This document shows, in pieces, positions 23,576 through 34,670 of a DNA stretch of 64,000 nt. Location: NCBI RefSeq assembly GCF_019393635.1, contig NC_057866.1:1995001-2059000 (forward strand), in the 5' to 3' direction. Below the pieces are notes generated by a model, which saw nothing but the letters and a program-made list of their open reading frames with translations, was not told the DNA's origin and did no database searches. Within the stretch, counting starts at the first letter, position 1. Every line of letters begins with the position of its first letter. Source of the DNA: Dromiciops gliroides. Its lineage: Eukaryota > Chordata > Mammalia > Microbiotheria > Microbiotheriidae. The position numbers were made by a program, and so were the translations under genes.

Positions 23576-23720
23576 GTTTACTCAACAAACATTTATTAAG
23601 CACCTACAGTATGTCAGGCACTGGGGGTCAAGATCAAAAAGAGGCTTCCCTGCCCTGAAGTGGCTTCCACAGAGAGAGGCCAATGCAAACATAAACCAGA
23701 CTAAGACAAGCTTAGCTGGG
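23576..23720 (-). repeat. L2 LINE 3' tail, reversed
   Basis: Begins 'tcaacaaacatttattaagc' and continues 'acctacagtatgtcaggcac', the reverse complement of the L2 3' end with its TTAATAAATGTTTGTTGA tail. Confidence 0.75.
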
Positions 23721-23869
23721 GCGGGGCGGGGGGGGAGAGAGAGAAGGAAGGAACCCAGGGAAGATGCTAGGAACTCCCACGACCTGCAGCGAGGAGGCAG
23801 GGCACAGCCAGGAAGGCACGAGCCTTGAGGGCCTTCTGGGTCCCAACTGGACATCGCTGTGATAGCCAG

Positions 23870-24075
23870 CATTTATGTGACGTTTACGATGTGCCAGCCA
23901 CCGTGCCGCTCACAACCCCCTGAGAAGGAGGGGCTATTATGTCCCCATTTTACAGTGGAGGAAACTGAGGCAGGCAGAGGCGAAGTGATTGATCTGTCAA
24001 AGGTTATACGATTATTAAGTATCTGAGGTGGGATTGGAACTCAAGTCTTCCTTATTCCAGGCACGGTGCCAACAG
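23870..24075 (-). repeat. MIR SINE, reversed
   Basis: Near full-length reversed MIR: 'tttacgatgtgccagccacc', 'cccattttacagtggaggaa', 'actgaggcaggcagaggcga' and 'gggattggaactcaagtctt'. Confidence 0.8.
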
Positions 24076-24729
24076 CTTCCTCCTAAATGATGACCCATGT
24101 CTGGGGCACACAGGTAACAGATGCCAGTCTAGGTGAACCACAGAGGGTGCAGAGGCAGGGAGCATCCAACTAGATGGGGGTGGCAGGCTTTTCTGAAGAG
24201 GCTTCAGGTAGAGTTTGAGAGCGGACATCTGGGATGTCCCTTGGCTGATGGTGACAGGAGATGGGAACTCTGGATGAGAGACTCTGAGCGTCACCTGGGT
24301 AGAGATGGCCTAACCCAGGGAAATGATGGCTGAGGTCACCGAGAGACATAAGAAGGGGGCCCAGGATGAAGTCCAGGCAGGGGGTCGGGGGGAGCTGGGA
24401 TCGGACACAAAGAAGTATGTCTGGAAGGAGGGGGAGGACACAGCATCAGAGGCGGGACAACAAGGGCAGTGCTGGGGACCTGGGACAGAACAGCCCCAGG
24501 GAGCGGGGGCGGGGCCAGACAAAGCCTCCAGTGACACTAGGACCTTGGGGTCATCGGCAGGGTGTGGAGGGAGCCTGGAGCCCTGGGCAGGCTGGAGGGT
24601 GGAGGAAAGTCTGTGTGGGTCACAAAGAGGCTTGCCCAGAGTCACCCAACACAGAAAGGCTGGCTCTGCCCCCTCTACTCCTACTTCTATCTGCCCAGGA
24701 TCTAGCCCCCCAACAATGCAAGGATGGAG

Positions 24730-24850
24730 GTGCTGCTGTTCTTATCCCCATCTTACAGATGAGGAAACTAAGTGCCAGCGAGCTGAAGAAATGTGCCCAA
24801 GGACGAGAGCTTGAACTGGGTTCTTCCCAACTCAAAGCCCAGTGATCCGA
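24730..24850 (-). repeat. MIR SINE fragment, reversed
   Basis: Contains 'tcttacagatgaggaaacta', 'agaaatgtgcccaaggacga' and 'gcttgaactgggttcttccc'. Confidence 0.7.
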
Positions 24851-25261
24851 CCTCGGCACCTCACGGGTCTACTGGAAGGTGCTGAAATGTGTTGCTCAGA
24901 GACAGGAGCAGACAAGGACCCACTGCTCCCTTCCCTCTTCCCGGTCCTTCACGTCCTTCTACTTTAACATCTTCCCAGAATAACAGACCTCATGAGCTCA
25001 CTGGGCTACCTGTGCATGCACTCACAGTGACGGGGAGCTCACTCCCACCATGTAAGCCCATTCTGGGGGGTGGATAATTCCGATATTTCACCCTCTTCCC
25101 CATGAGGCCCATAGGGATTCTGCTGGCAGAGAGTCATGGGATCTTCCTGGAGGCCTAGACCTGCTCTCCAGAGTGACCCCAAGACAGGCCTCAGAGATCA
25201 TGCTGTCCAATCACCTCATTTTAGAGAGGTCCAGGGCAAAGAGAAGTGGACCTGGAAAAAG

Positions 25262-25440
25262 GAGAGTCCCGAGTTCAAATCCCAGCTTAGCTGTGTGACC
25301 CTGGGTAAGTCAATCAGTAAATGTTTACTGGGCACTGTGCCAAGCCCTAGGGATACAAAGAAAGGCAAAAAACAGGCCCTGCCCCCAGGAGCTCCTGACC
25401 CAAGGGGCTGGGAGAGGGAGAAGGTAGATCCTCACTTGAA
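25262..25440. repeat. MIR fragment joined to a reversed L2 tail
   Basis: A forward MIR core ('gagttcaaatcccagcttag', 'ctgtgtgaccctgggtaagt') at 25,262-25,310 is followed directly by a reversed L2 tail ('tcaatcagtaaatgtttact', 'ccaagccctagggatacaaa'). It looks like one element inserted into, or fused with, the other. Confidence 0.6.
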
Positions 25441-25849
25441 AACAAAATAAAGTCAAATTGAAAAACCAAAGCAGCTTCCTGGCTCATTTATCTCAACTCT
25501 CAAACACCTTCTCCCCAACCCCCGCCCCACAGCCACCCTCAAGGACATGCTGTTCTCACCAGTTCCCATGAGTGCGACGCTCATTTCCATGCCAGTGATT
25601 CCCAGATCAATACGCCCAGCAGACAGCACCCTCCTGAACCCAGGGCCCACCCCCTACTCCTGGGCTGTGCCCTTTCTTCCCCTTCTCCAAACCCCCTGAG
25701 TGCTGAGGGGCCACCAGGATCCCAAGCTCAGGCTCACCGGGCCAAGCCTCTGCTTCAGCCAGACTTGTCAAGTGGCTGTCTATAACATCTTCTGTGTCTG
25801 CCCCTTGATCTCTGGCTTCCTTCATGGCTACCATCCCAGGTCAGATACC

Positions 25850-26060
25850 CATCTCCTCTCTTCCTCCTTGTTCCCCCTGAATCTTACACACAGCTGCCCC
25901 AAAGACCACTCTAGAGCACAGATCCAGACCAGGCCACTCTCTGGCTCAAATAACTACACTGGCTCCCTACTGCTTCTTGGGTAAAACTCGAACCCCTCAC
26001 CTTGGCCTATAAGGCCCCTCACAATCTCATACCTGCTGATCTTGCCAAGTTAATTTCATA
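25850..26060 (+). repeat. L2 LINE fragment
   Basis: Contains 'actacactggctccctactg', 'ccttggcctataaggcccct' and 'cacaatctcatacctgctga' in the order seen in L2 3' regions. Confidence 0.75.
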
Positions 26061-26550
26061 GTCAGGTGCTTTGCAAATCTTGAATTCCTGTAGATGCCTC
26101 TAGAAATTCTGATGAGTCAGCACCACCATGATTGGAACTGAGAGCCTCTGAGCCAGAGCCTGCCCCTTTCCTGGAAACCTCCAAGATGGTGGCAGACCTT
26201 GGGACCCTGGCCCCGTGGGCAGCTGGCTCTGGCCAGCTTTCAACCCCTCTCCTGATTTATGCCACTCGAAGGGTAGAACAAACAAATCTGGAGTCAAAGG
26301 GTCTGGATTCAAATTCTAACTTTGTGACCCCTAAGAAAGCCTCTCCCAGCTCAATGAGGGGACTCTAGGGAAGAAGGGAAAGCCCCAGGCAGCACCCCCC
26401 GCCCCAGCTAAGCCCTCATTCCCCTGGTCGGGCTCTGCCTCCCTCCTTCCCTCCTGTCTAGTCCCAAGGAATCTTTCCTGGGCCTATTAACCAGGATATT
26501 ATTGTTATTTGTGGCCCAAGGGGACTCATTAGCAAGTTTGCACCTCTGTG

Positions 26551-26564
26551 GTTACCATAGCAAC
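26551..26564. promoter_or_regulatory. RFX-type X-box in DUSP8 intron 1
   Basis: GTTACCATAGCAAC is a 14-base inverted repeat differing at one position from the consensus GTTACCATGGCAAC bound by RFX dimers. It sits in a small AT-richer stretch (26,485-26,575), with a second half-site-like GGCAAC at 26,578. A site this close to consensus is uncommon by chance, but no occupancy or conservation data are available here. Confidence 0.5.
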
Positions 26565-26929
26565 AGCAGATGTACCAGGCAACAGCTGCAGCAGAGGCCT
26601 CCTAGTGACAGTGGGATGATGGAGTGGGGGGGGGGTCGCTTGCGCCCCAGGCCCTTCTGAGGTGAGCGAGCCAGCGGGACTGACCTAGTCACAGTGCCTG
26701 GAGGAGCTCTGCATCCCCTCCCCCTCCCTAAAGGAGCAGCCCTCTTCTCTCCCCTGCCCGGCCTGCTGGACAGCTCCAGGTGAGCAGTCCAGAAGCAAAT
26801 CTCCTTCCAACAGGGGCCCTCCCCCAACCCTCCTTTCCTGGTCCCCACATGTCTGGTCTCTACCCCAGTGCCAATCTTGACTCTGTGCCTCTCTCCCACT
26901 GCTACCACCCCAGTTCTGTAACCTGCACA

Positions 26930-27290
26930 TGGGCCTTCCTCCTAAAGGATTCCTGCTGTCACATCCTTGACAGTCCACCTGGATGTTCCCAAAGCACCGA
27001 CAGGATGAAGCTTCTGGCCCCCAGCTCAAGGATCAAACCCAGATTCCTCTGGTTGGCACCAAGAGCCCTTTGGGACACGGCTCTGGCCTGCCCATCAAGG
27101 CCGACGACTGTCACCTCTCCTCCTTCTGTGTTCTCCATTGGTCAATACTGGTCACCCCTGCCCTTCCGTCTCCTATCAGCGCCTGTGCCTCGGTCCATGC
27201 GGCCCCTTGCCTGGCATGCATCCCACTCCCCCACCTCCTTCTTCATTCTCTCTGTCAGGAGTTGACTTGTGTCTCCCACCTATAGAGATC
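26930..27290 (+). repeat. L2 LINE fragment, diverged
   Basis: The order of phrases 'aaggatcaaacccagattcc', 'ttggcaccaagagccctttg' and 'cttgcctggcatgcatccca' follows the L2 3' region, with heavy divergence. Confidence 0.5.
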
Positions 27291-28349
27291 TAAGTGTGTA
27301 TGATAACCATTGGCAGCATGTTTGATGTCAGCCTGTTGCGGGCAGGAGTGGGCTCTTTCCTATGTGAATGCTATTGCTTAGCGCCAGGCCTGGTGCCCTG
27401 GAGAAGGCCAGGACATCCAGAGTTCACCCCTGCCTCCTAATACCTGATAAGCTCAGACCTCCGGGGAGGAGAGCTCACCACCTCCCCTGGCTGCCTGGTC
27501 CTGTTCTCTTGGGACAAGTTTCTACCCTCAAGCCTAAATTTTCCTCTCTGATACAACTTGGGGAGCTGTGCCCACTAGAGCCCAGCAGAAGCAGGCAGCG
27601 TGGGAGATGTCTGAGCCACAAATTGACAGGAATATAGGCATGAAGGCTGCACCCAATGAGACTTTCCCAGAGCCTTGCAAAGGGGGAGGAACTTTGAGCT
27701 AAAATGAGGGGGAGGGGGAGCAGAGAAAGTGCTAGACACCCATTTACCTGCCAAACCACAAGACACAGGGCCAGTCTGATACGATATGGGAAGAATGGTA
27801 GGAGGAGGTTCAATAAATCAAAAGAGACAATTCTAAAAATTCCATGGGGTCTCTTCTCTGCTCAAGAATATTCCATGGCTCCCCACTGCCTAGCTCCTTA
27901 GCCTGTCATTCATTCAGTTTACTCCAATGTCTGATAAAGCACCTCGTGCAAAGACAAAGTGAAGAATAGTCACTGAGCTCAAGAAGCTTGCATTCTGTTA
28001 GTGGCTCAGGGGAAGAGACAGCAAGGCAGGAGAGGTGGTTCCATTGGTGCTCAGCGAGGTTGTGGGTCGGGTCTGCCTCTCGCTGTGTGGCCCAGGACAT
28101 TGGCAGAAGGAGGGAGTCACGGAGCTGGTCCAAGGAAAGGCCATGCAAAGTCATTTGGGGAGGGGAGGGGGTGTGGAGAGAACTGGGCTGGGAGGGAATG
28201 GTGGGTACAGGAGGCTCCCAATGACAAGACATGAGCAAAACAAGGAATGCCGCAGGCCGCCATCCCTGAGTGTGCCTTCTGTCATTCACCACTTTGTTAT
28301 CCGATGCCAATGGCCTCCCAGCCTGGCTTCCCTGCTCCTCGACCCATTC

Positions 28350-28540
28350 TGGGTGCTCAGAAAGAGTCAAGAGAGTTGGCCTTAAGTCCCAGCTCTGGCG
28401 CCCACTAGTGCTAAGACCCACAGTGGGCGAGCTGGTCACTGAACCACTGGGAGCCTCAGTTTCCTCTTCTGAAAAACAAGACAAATAACCCTGGCACCAT
28501 CATGAGTAAAGGGCTTTGGGATCCTGGGCCTGCCAGAGAA
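28350..28540 (+). repeat. MIR SINE, diverged
   Basis: Contains 'cagaaagagtcaagagagtt', 'ctgaaccactgggagcctca' and 'gtttcctcttctgaaaaaca', an old forward MIR. Confidence 0.5.
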
Positions 28541-28589
28541 GCAGGGGTCGTTCTTGAGGGCTCTTCTCAAAGCCTGCTCCCCAAAGCCC

Positions 28590-28800
28590 CTGGAGTGCTT
28601 TGAAGGCCTGCCTCAGTCAGACCTCCTCCAGCTTTCTTCCTTAACCAGGTGTCCAGACCCTGACCAACCTTTTCTCCAGCCCTATCTCCTCCAGGAAGCC
28701 TTCTCTGATTGGGCCAACCCTAGCATGTCTCCCTCCACCCAGGCAGGACTCTCAGAGCTGATAGTTCTTAAAGAATCTATTTGTATCAATTTAATGTGAC
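28590..28800 (+). repeat. L2 LINE fragment, diverged
   Basis: Contains 'ctccaggaagccttctctga' and surrounding phrases of the L2 3' region, lacking the usual tail. Confidence 0.45.
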
Positions 28801-29999
28801 CCTAAACAAAGGCCCAAACGGAAATGACTTGCCCAAGGTTATAAGTTGAGGCCCTGTCTCCTAGTCCGAGCACAAAAGACTGACACATCCATACACTATC
28901 GGTACCCCAAAGGGTAGGTGGAGAACTGTTTGCCAGATAAGCTCCGCCTGGCCTTCCTTCTCCCAGAGCTCACTCTGTGGTGACGCCATGGGCCACACAA
29001 TGCCCCTCACACCTTTTGGAAGGCAGGCCTAGGAGCAGAGAGGAGTGCTCAAGTCCAAAGGCCCCTCCTGGGGCCAAGAGCCAGCCCAGCCCAAGGGGCC
29101 AGCTGCCTCGTTATCTCTCCCGCCAGCACACAGACCCTTCCTCAACCTGGATACTGCCCTCGCACTCAGCTACATCACGAACAGTGGGAGGACGCTCACT
29201 GTCTAGCGAGCCTTTCAGAACGCCGTAGCCCACCTCCCACAGTCCGACTGAGCACCACACAAAAGGAGAGAAGGCCGACCCTCAGAGCTGGCTCTACCCT
29301 CATGTGAAAGAAGGGGCACCTGGGACCAGACAACACTCACGACTTGCCCGAGGTCACACACTCGAGAAGAGATTCAAACTTGACTGCCTGACTTCCCATC
29401 GGGCAACCCTTTGGGCAACATGTGCATGGAAGGCCAGTGCTCCCTCTCGGGTGCAGACAGATCCCACGGATACACAAACATTTACTCAAGCGCTGCCCCC
29501 CTACCCCAACACACCAGCAGACATCCTGCATGTCCTGGTTACTGGTTCAGTAACCAACATCTTTGCCCACCTTGGCCCCAGAGACAAGGGCACAGCGAGG
29601 GCCGGGACAGTGGTCAGACCTTGGGTGGGTGGGGGGAACCAAAGGAAGGAAAGTGTCCTCCTCAGTTACATACAACCTGCCTTTACACAGACCCTGAGCT
29701 TACTCCTATACAGAAAGTCTGGACAGGACAGGCCTTTCTCCTCCAAGGACGGGATTGGCTTAGAAAAGGCTTTGTAGGGTGCGATATGAAGGCAGTCTCC
29801 CAAGGGGGGGAGACACATAGGGGGGCTTTTCCTGCTTGGCTGAAGCTAGAACCAAGTTGCAGGAGGCAAATTTGGGGGGTTAGTGTAAGGAGGAAGATCC
29901 TCCCTAAACAGAGGCCCTGCAGCCCTGGAGGGAGAGGGCAGGGAAGGCCCCCCGGGAGCCACAACAGCCACTTTGTGGTTTTTCTGTCCCCTCCTGTTG

Positions 30000-30136
30000 C
30001 TTTCCCTATTCATGTTGTTTCCCCCTTCATAAAAATATCAACTTCATGGGGGCAGGGATGGTCTCATTTATATCCCTGGGATCCAGCAGGGCACTTGGTA
30101 CACAGTGGGTGCTTAATAAATGCTTGTTGAAATAAA
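30000..30136 (+). repeat. L2 LINE 3' tail
   Basis: Contains 'catgggggcagggatggtct', 'gggcacttggtacacagtgg' and 'gtgcttaataaatgcttgtt', the L2 3' terminus. Confidence 0.75.
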
Positions 30137-31203
30137 CTGTTCTCCAAAGACTTTGCAAGTGAGGTGGGGCGGCGGGGGCGGGGGGTATATGACCCTGGAA
30201 GGCCAAGATTGTATGATTCTTGAATGCGATGTGGAGAGAAGAGCTGACCTGGCGAAGACCTGCTCAGCAAGGCTGGCTCTTCAGGCTAATCTGGGCAGTG
30301 CTTTGAGATCTTCAGGAAGTGAGCTGTCCGAAGGTAGAATCCTTAGCCCACTCCATCCACTTCTACTCATCCTTAGATGTAAGCCACTGGTCCAGGCAGG
30401 CCCAGGCCTTGCTCTCAAAGACATTTGTGAGCGGTCAAGTCCCCCAGGGATCTTCTCATCCAAGCTCTTCACTAGGGATACGCAGACTGAGGCCAGGGAG
30501 AAGGCACTTGGCCAAGGACATTGGGCAAACTCTGCCACCAGTGGGAAAGGACTAAAGGTGCAGAGGGCAGCCTCCGGCCTCGCCAGAGGGTGTGAGCATG
30601 CACCTTCTCCTGGGCTTGTCACCCAGGTGCTTCTTCCTCAGGTATGTGCAGGTGAAGCCTACCTCCAGTGAGGGGAACAAGGGTGGCCTTAGTGACCAGC
30701 CTGGCCTTGTCAGCTGCCTTCTGCCGTTCAGAACAAGCCCCTCTCACCCCACAGCGCTGGGGCAAGGGAGATGAGGCGCTTCTGCTCCCACTCCCCAGAG
30801 GAGCTGGGGAAGCTGCTGCTCTGGGGATCAGACTCAGCTTGGCTCCTTCCCTGTGTGGGAGCCTGGGGCAAGTCATTCCCACCTTTGCACAGGAAAATCA
30901 TCTCTAGCCCCTTCTGACCTCCAGAGGGATAATGGGGGCCATTTCTCAGGCCATGGGGGAAGGCTGTGACAGCCTAATCCTCCCATGAGCTCAGCAGCAA
31001 ATGGTTATTCCCATTTTAATGTTAAGATGATCAGAATATTCTTTTATGGTATGACTAACCCCATTTCACAGGTAGGCACATAGAGGGCCTCAGAGGGGAG
31101 GTAACTGGCCCAAGGTCGGATCCTGCCTCAGTGTCCTCTGGGCCAGTCTGTCCAGCACTCCTGATGGCTCATAATGGTGGTGAGTGACATGCTATTGAGA
31201 CTG

Positions 31204-31267
31204 CTGGGGCTGGGGCTGGGGAGAGGGCTGGGGATGGGGCTGAGGCTGGGGAGGGGGCTGGGGCTGG
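31204..31267 (+). repeat. GGGGCT minisatellite with G-quadruplex potential
   Basis: A short imperfect repeat of GGGGCT/GGGGA units with more than four G-runs of at least three bases separated by 2-3 bases. Confidence 0.7.
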
Positions 31268-32923
31268 AACTACCCCCAATGGTGCCTGCCTATCACTTAT
31301 TTGCACATATGTGTTTACATATTGTCTCCCTCATTAGACCGGTAGTGACCAGCTTTTGCCTGGACTGCCTCTGGCTCTTCTCTGCTGAGGATTTCCCCTA
31401 CCTTACTTGTGTTATACCTAAGAATCCTGGATAGAAGGGGAAGCAAGCAGCAGCAACACTCATTTATCTATTCCGACTTTAAATGTTTACTGAACACCCC
31501 TGGCCAGTGACTGGTCAGCCTTCACTGAACACTAGGGACCCAGCCTGGAAGCCCTTATCTTCCAGGGGCCTGACCCAGCAGAAACTATGCTCATTTCCTC
31601 CGGGAGGGAGGATTCAGGGTGGGGGGAGGCAAAAGGGGTGGTGCTCCCCCCTTCTCTTAGTTTCCTACTGTTCCCACCTCCAGTTCTCCCTGTGGCTGCT
31701 CCCCGGCTAGGAAGAAGCCTGGTCTCAGGAAGAGTGCCCAATAAACAGGAGAGTCCCTGTGTTCTGGACACAAGAAAAGGCAAAGCATTGTGGGGGGGAC
31801 CTGAAGAACGCGGACACCTCCTGAGTCTGCTACCTGGGCACCAGCCAGTTGAGGAAGGTGGAGAAAGGGAGAAGAGGAGGGGAGGGAGGGGGATCTTCAT
31901 CTTCCTTTCCCCTCCCCCCCTACATGGGCCAGGCAGCCCTAGGAGAAGGAGCCAGTAGTCACCTACTCCTAGCCCTCCTGTGTGTGGGGCTGAGGGGATG
32001 GATGGCATCCCCACCTCCCTAGCCCCAAACCTCCCAAAGCAGATGGATAAAGGCCAAATTGGGAGCAGAGCTCAATTTCACCTCTAGCAATGCAGACTAT
32101 AGGGTCCAGCCAGGCCTCATCAGGCCCACCTCCAACCTTCGGCATTGCCCAGCTCCCTCCCTCCTCTCCCCTGAGGTTGGGCTGCTAGCGGTTCCCATCG
32201 GTCCCCCACAGCTCACCAAACCCTAGGGATTCAGGCTGCAAGGCCAGGTGGAAATCTCCATTTTCCCTTGTTCCTTCTCAGGTGGGTACAAGCAGATAGA
32301 CACCTGGGGGCAGCCCACCTAGCGGCTCAGCAGCCAACCCAGCCAAGGCCCAGGAGGCTAGTGTGTGTGGATCGAGGGAGGGAGAGGATGCCCGATGCCT
32401 GACAGCGCCGCCGCCGCCACCCCCCCCCAAACATGGAAGGAGGCAGACATGGGGAGAAGGAAGGCTGGGGCGCAGCCCCCTCCCTGGGCCCAGGCTCCGA
32501 CTGGCGCAGACAGGAAACTCAGGGGGTGTGTATGGGGAGGGGGCTCAGCACACACAAAGGTGCGCTCCACACGGCTGTCGCCGCCCGGGGGCTGGGGGGG
32601 CTGGCTGTCTGGGTGGGCCAGAGGACCCTCCTCCCGTGGCCGGCCAGTCGGGTGCGCGGCCAAAGCTTGGGCCCCGGCCGCAGGGGAAGGGGCGGCAGAG
32701 GGGACTGTGCACCTGGAGCCTCGCCCTGCCTAGATCCCCAGCCCCGGCGCCCCCTCCCCTCCCCTCATTGGAGCCGCTCACCTGTCCGGAGGTGCGCCCG
32801 GGGGCCGGGCCGCGGCATGCCCGGCCAGCTTAGCCCCCATTGCCAGCCCAGGGCCCCGTCGGTGCGTCCGTCGGTCGGCCTAGGCTCGGCAGCCAGCCGG
32901 TGGGCGCCCAGTCCCGCACTCAC

Positions 32924-33400
32924 CTCGTGCCGCCGCCCCCGGGCCAGGCCCGGCTGCTCCGCCGCTGCCGCTGCAGCCGCCGGGACGGGCCGGCCAAGGT
33001 CAAAGGGAGGACTGGGCGGCCGGGCCGCTCGGTGCGCAGCCCGCCCCGCCCCGCACCTCCCCGCACGGCCGCCGGGAGCGCCCCGGCCCCGCTCCTCTAG
33101 GCGCGCGCAGCACCCCCCCCCCCCAGTCCAGCCTGGCTTTCACCAGCGCGCGCCCACGCGCCCGCGCCCCCCCAGCAGAGGCACGCGCCGCCCCTCCCCC
33201 CGCACCCCCGGGTGCCCACGGACTGACGGACGGACGGACAGACTGATGAGGCCGGGCCCCGACGGGCCTGCCTCGCCTTACCCAGGCTGCGGGGCTCCGG
33301 CTCTGGCTCTGGAGAACGAAGACTGCGGCGGCCGCGGGGGGAGGGGAGCGCGGGGGGAGGGGGGACGGGGAGGGAGGGGGAGAGCTTGGAGGATGAGGTC
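32924..33400 (-). other. DUSP8: Candidate DUSP8 noncoding first exon
   Basis: The 3' edge is set by the donor GAG|GTGAGT; the 5' edge is a guess from the CRE/CCAAT position. Alternative minus-strand donors are GGACAG|GTGAGC (exon end 32,782) and CCTGG|GTAAGG (exon end 33,282). Any of them could be used, alone or together. Confidence 0.4.
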
Positions 33401-33421
33401 ATGCCTAGAGAAAAAGGGCCC

Positions 33422-33473
33422 TGACGTCACCCGCAGCCAATCAGCGCTGCCGGCTCAGGGGCAGGTGACGTCA
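33422..33473. promoter_or_regulatory. DUSP8: Two palindromic CRE sites flanking a CCAAT box
   Basis: TGACGTCA occurs exactly at 33,422-33,429 and 33,466-33,473, with CCAAT (in AGCCAATCAG) at 33,437-33,441. The two CREs are 44 bases apart, about four helical turns. Full 8-base CREs bind CREB/ATF and bZIP partners and typically lie close to the start of stimulus-induced genes. Confidence 0.75.
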
Positions 33474-33488
33474 GCCTACGAGCCTGCA

Positions 33489-33690
33489 AGAGAGAGAGCG
33501 AGAGAGAGCGAGAGAGAGAGAGCGAGAGAGAGCGAGAGAGAGAGAGCGAGAGAGAGCGAGAGAGAGAGAGCGAGAGAGAGCGAGAGAGAGCGAGAGAGAG
33601 CGAGAGAGAGCGAGAGAGAGCGAGAGAGAGCGAGAGAGAGCGAGAGAGAGCGAGAGAGAGCGAGAGAGAGCGAGAGAGAGCGAGCGAGCA
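33489..33690. repeat. (GAGAGAGAGC)n purine repeat next to the DUSP8 promoter
   Basis: About 200 bases of GAGA runs punctuated by a C every 8 or 10 bases, giving nearly regular AGAGCGAG units. The spacing is a mix of 8- and 10-base periods. It encodes nothing recognisable; long frames across it in all phases are compositional. Confidence 0.9.
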
Positions 33691-34125
33691 AGCTCGGCAC
33701 CCGGGAGGGAGGGAGGGGAGGGCTCGGGGTGCGAAACGGATTGAAGGGAGGGGGCAGCAGGGGCCTGGGCTGCTGATGGTGGGGGGGTAGGGAGGGAAAG
33801 AGCTCGGGGGCTGCTATGGGGCCCCGGCCTCTCTGGCCGTCCGCTCGGGCCTCTCCGCGAGGCCGCCGGAGGGGGGGGTGGGGGGGGCCGGGCCGGCACT
33901 GATTGGGTGTTTATTGTGAACCGGGGAGGCTGGCTCTTCTCGCCGCTGACAAAGAGGAAATTAGGCTTCGGACCAGGCAGGCCCAGAGAGAGAGAGAGAG
34001 AACCAGAGATCTGGCCTTGGGGGGAGATGGGTCTCCCTCCCGAGGGCCCTCTGTCCTGGTCTGACCGGGTCTGTCGCCCCCCCCCATCTCTTCTGAGCCC
34101 CTGAAATTCCATTGTAACGGCTAGA

Positions 34126-34330
34126 GATTAATTAATTAATTAATTCATTCTTCATTCATTCATTCAACCAGCATTTGTTAAGGGTCTACTCTGTTCCAGG
34201 CCCTGGGAAGGGTACTAGGGCTGAAAGTACCTAAAAACAGTCAAGGAGTTGCCAAGAAGAGGAGGCAGAGAAACAACAGAGAAGTTAGATACAAGGTAGC
34301 TACAGCGGAGATACAAAGTAGTTCCCCAGA
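34126..34330 (-). repeat. ATTA/ATTC tract plus reversed L2 tail
   Basis: ATTA and ATTC tetramers lead into 'aaccagcatttgttaagggt', the reversed L2 3' end, continuing to about 34,330. Confidence 0.6.
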
Positions 34331-34524
34331 GACGGCGTCCTACGGCAGGGGCGGGGGGGGGGGCGGCGCCTTCCGCCCTCGGCTACTCACTGGCACATCT
34401 CAGCCCCTCAAGTCAAACCGATGTCGGCCCCTGGGATTGGGCCCCGCCCACCCCATTTCTGTCTCCAGCACCAGATAGTCCATTGCCAAATCTACCTTCA
34501 GAACCTCTCACTTCTCTCCAAGCG

Positions 34525-34670
34525 GTCAGTCAACAATCATTTATTCTGCCCTGGCTTCCCCGCTCAGACACAGTGCTAGAACGGGTACAAATACAAATAC
34601 AAGCACATGGAAAGGCCGACCCTGTCTTCAAAAAGCTTTCATTCTAATTGGGAAGAGCACACATAAAAGA
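34525..34670 (-). repeat. L2 LINE 3' tail, reversed
   Basis: Contains 'agtcaacaatcatttattct', 'gggtacaaatacaaatacaa' and 'aaaaagctttcattctaatt', typical of the reversed L2 tail. Confidence 0.65.

Larger units (their letters stand above)
21657..32923 (-). other. DUSP8 intron 1 (11.3 kb), no coding exon seen
   Basis: This is the interval between the candidate first exon and the leader exon. It holds scattered SINE, MIR and L2 fragments listed separately, an RFX-like X-box at 26,551-26,564, and a G-rich minisatellite near 31.2 kb. No reading frame with splice sites and family resemblance was found on either strand. Confidence 0.6.
32395..33480. promoter_or_regulatory. DUSP8: CpG island at DUSP8 5' end
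   Basis: CpG dinucleotides are dense here compared with both flanks, especially 32,690-33,210. On the minus strand the island carries a perfect donor, GAG|GTGAGT, at 32,924, the right side for a noncoding first exon spliced to the DUSP8 acceptor at 21,656. SP1-like G-rich runs (33,335-33,380) and paired CREs lie at its upstream edge. I infer it is the DUSP8 promoter. Confidence 0.65.

Noticed and set aside
32433-33776. 447-codon plus-strand frame in the CpG island
   Set aside because: CpG-rich promoter DNA and the GAGA repeat have few stops; the translation is low-complexity Arg/Pro/Gly and resembles no protein.
33471-34112. Minus-strand frame rich in SLSLALSRSLS
   Set aside because: Translation of the GAGAGAGAGC repeat; all frames are open for the same reason.
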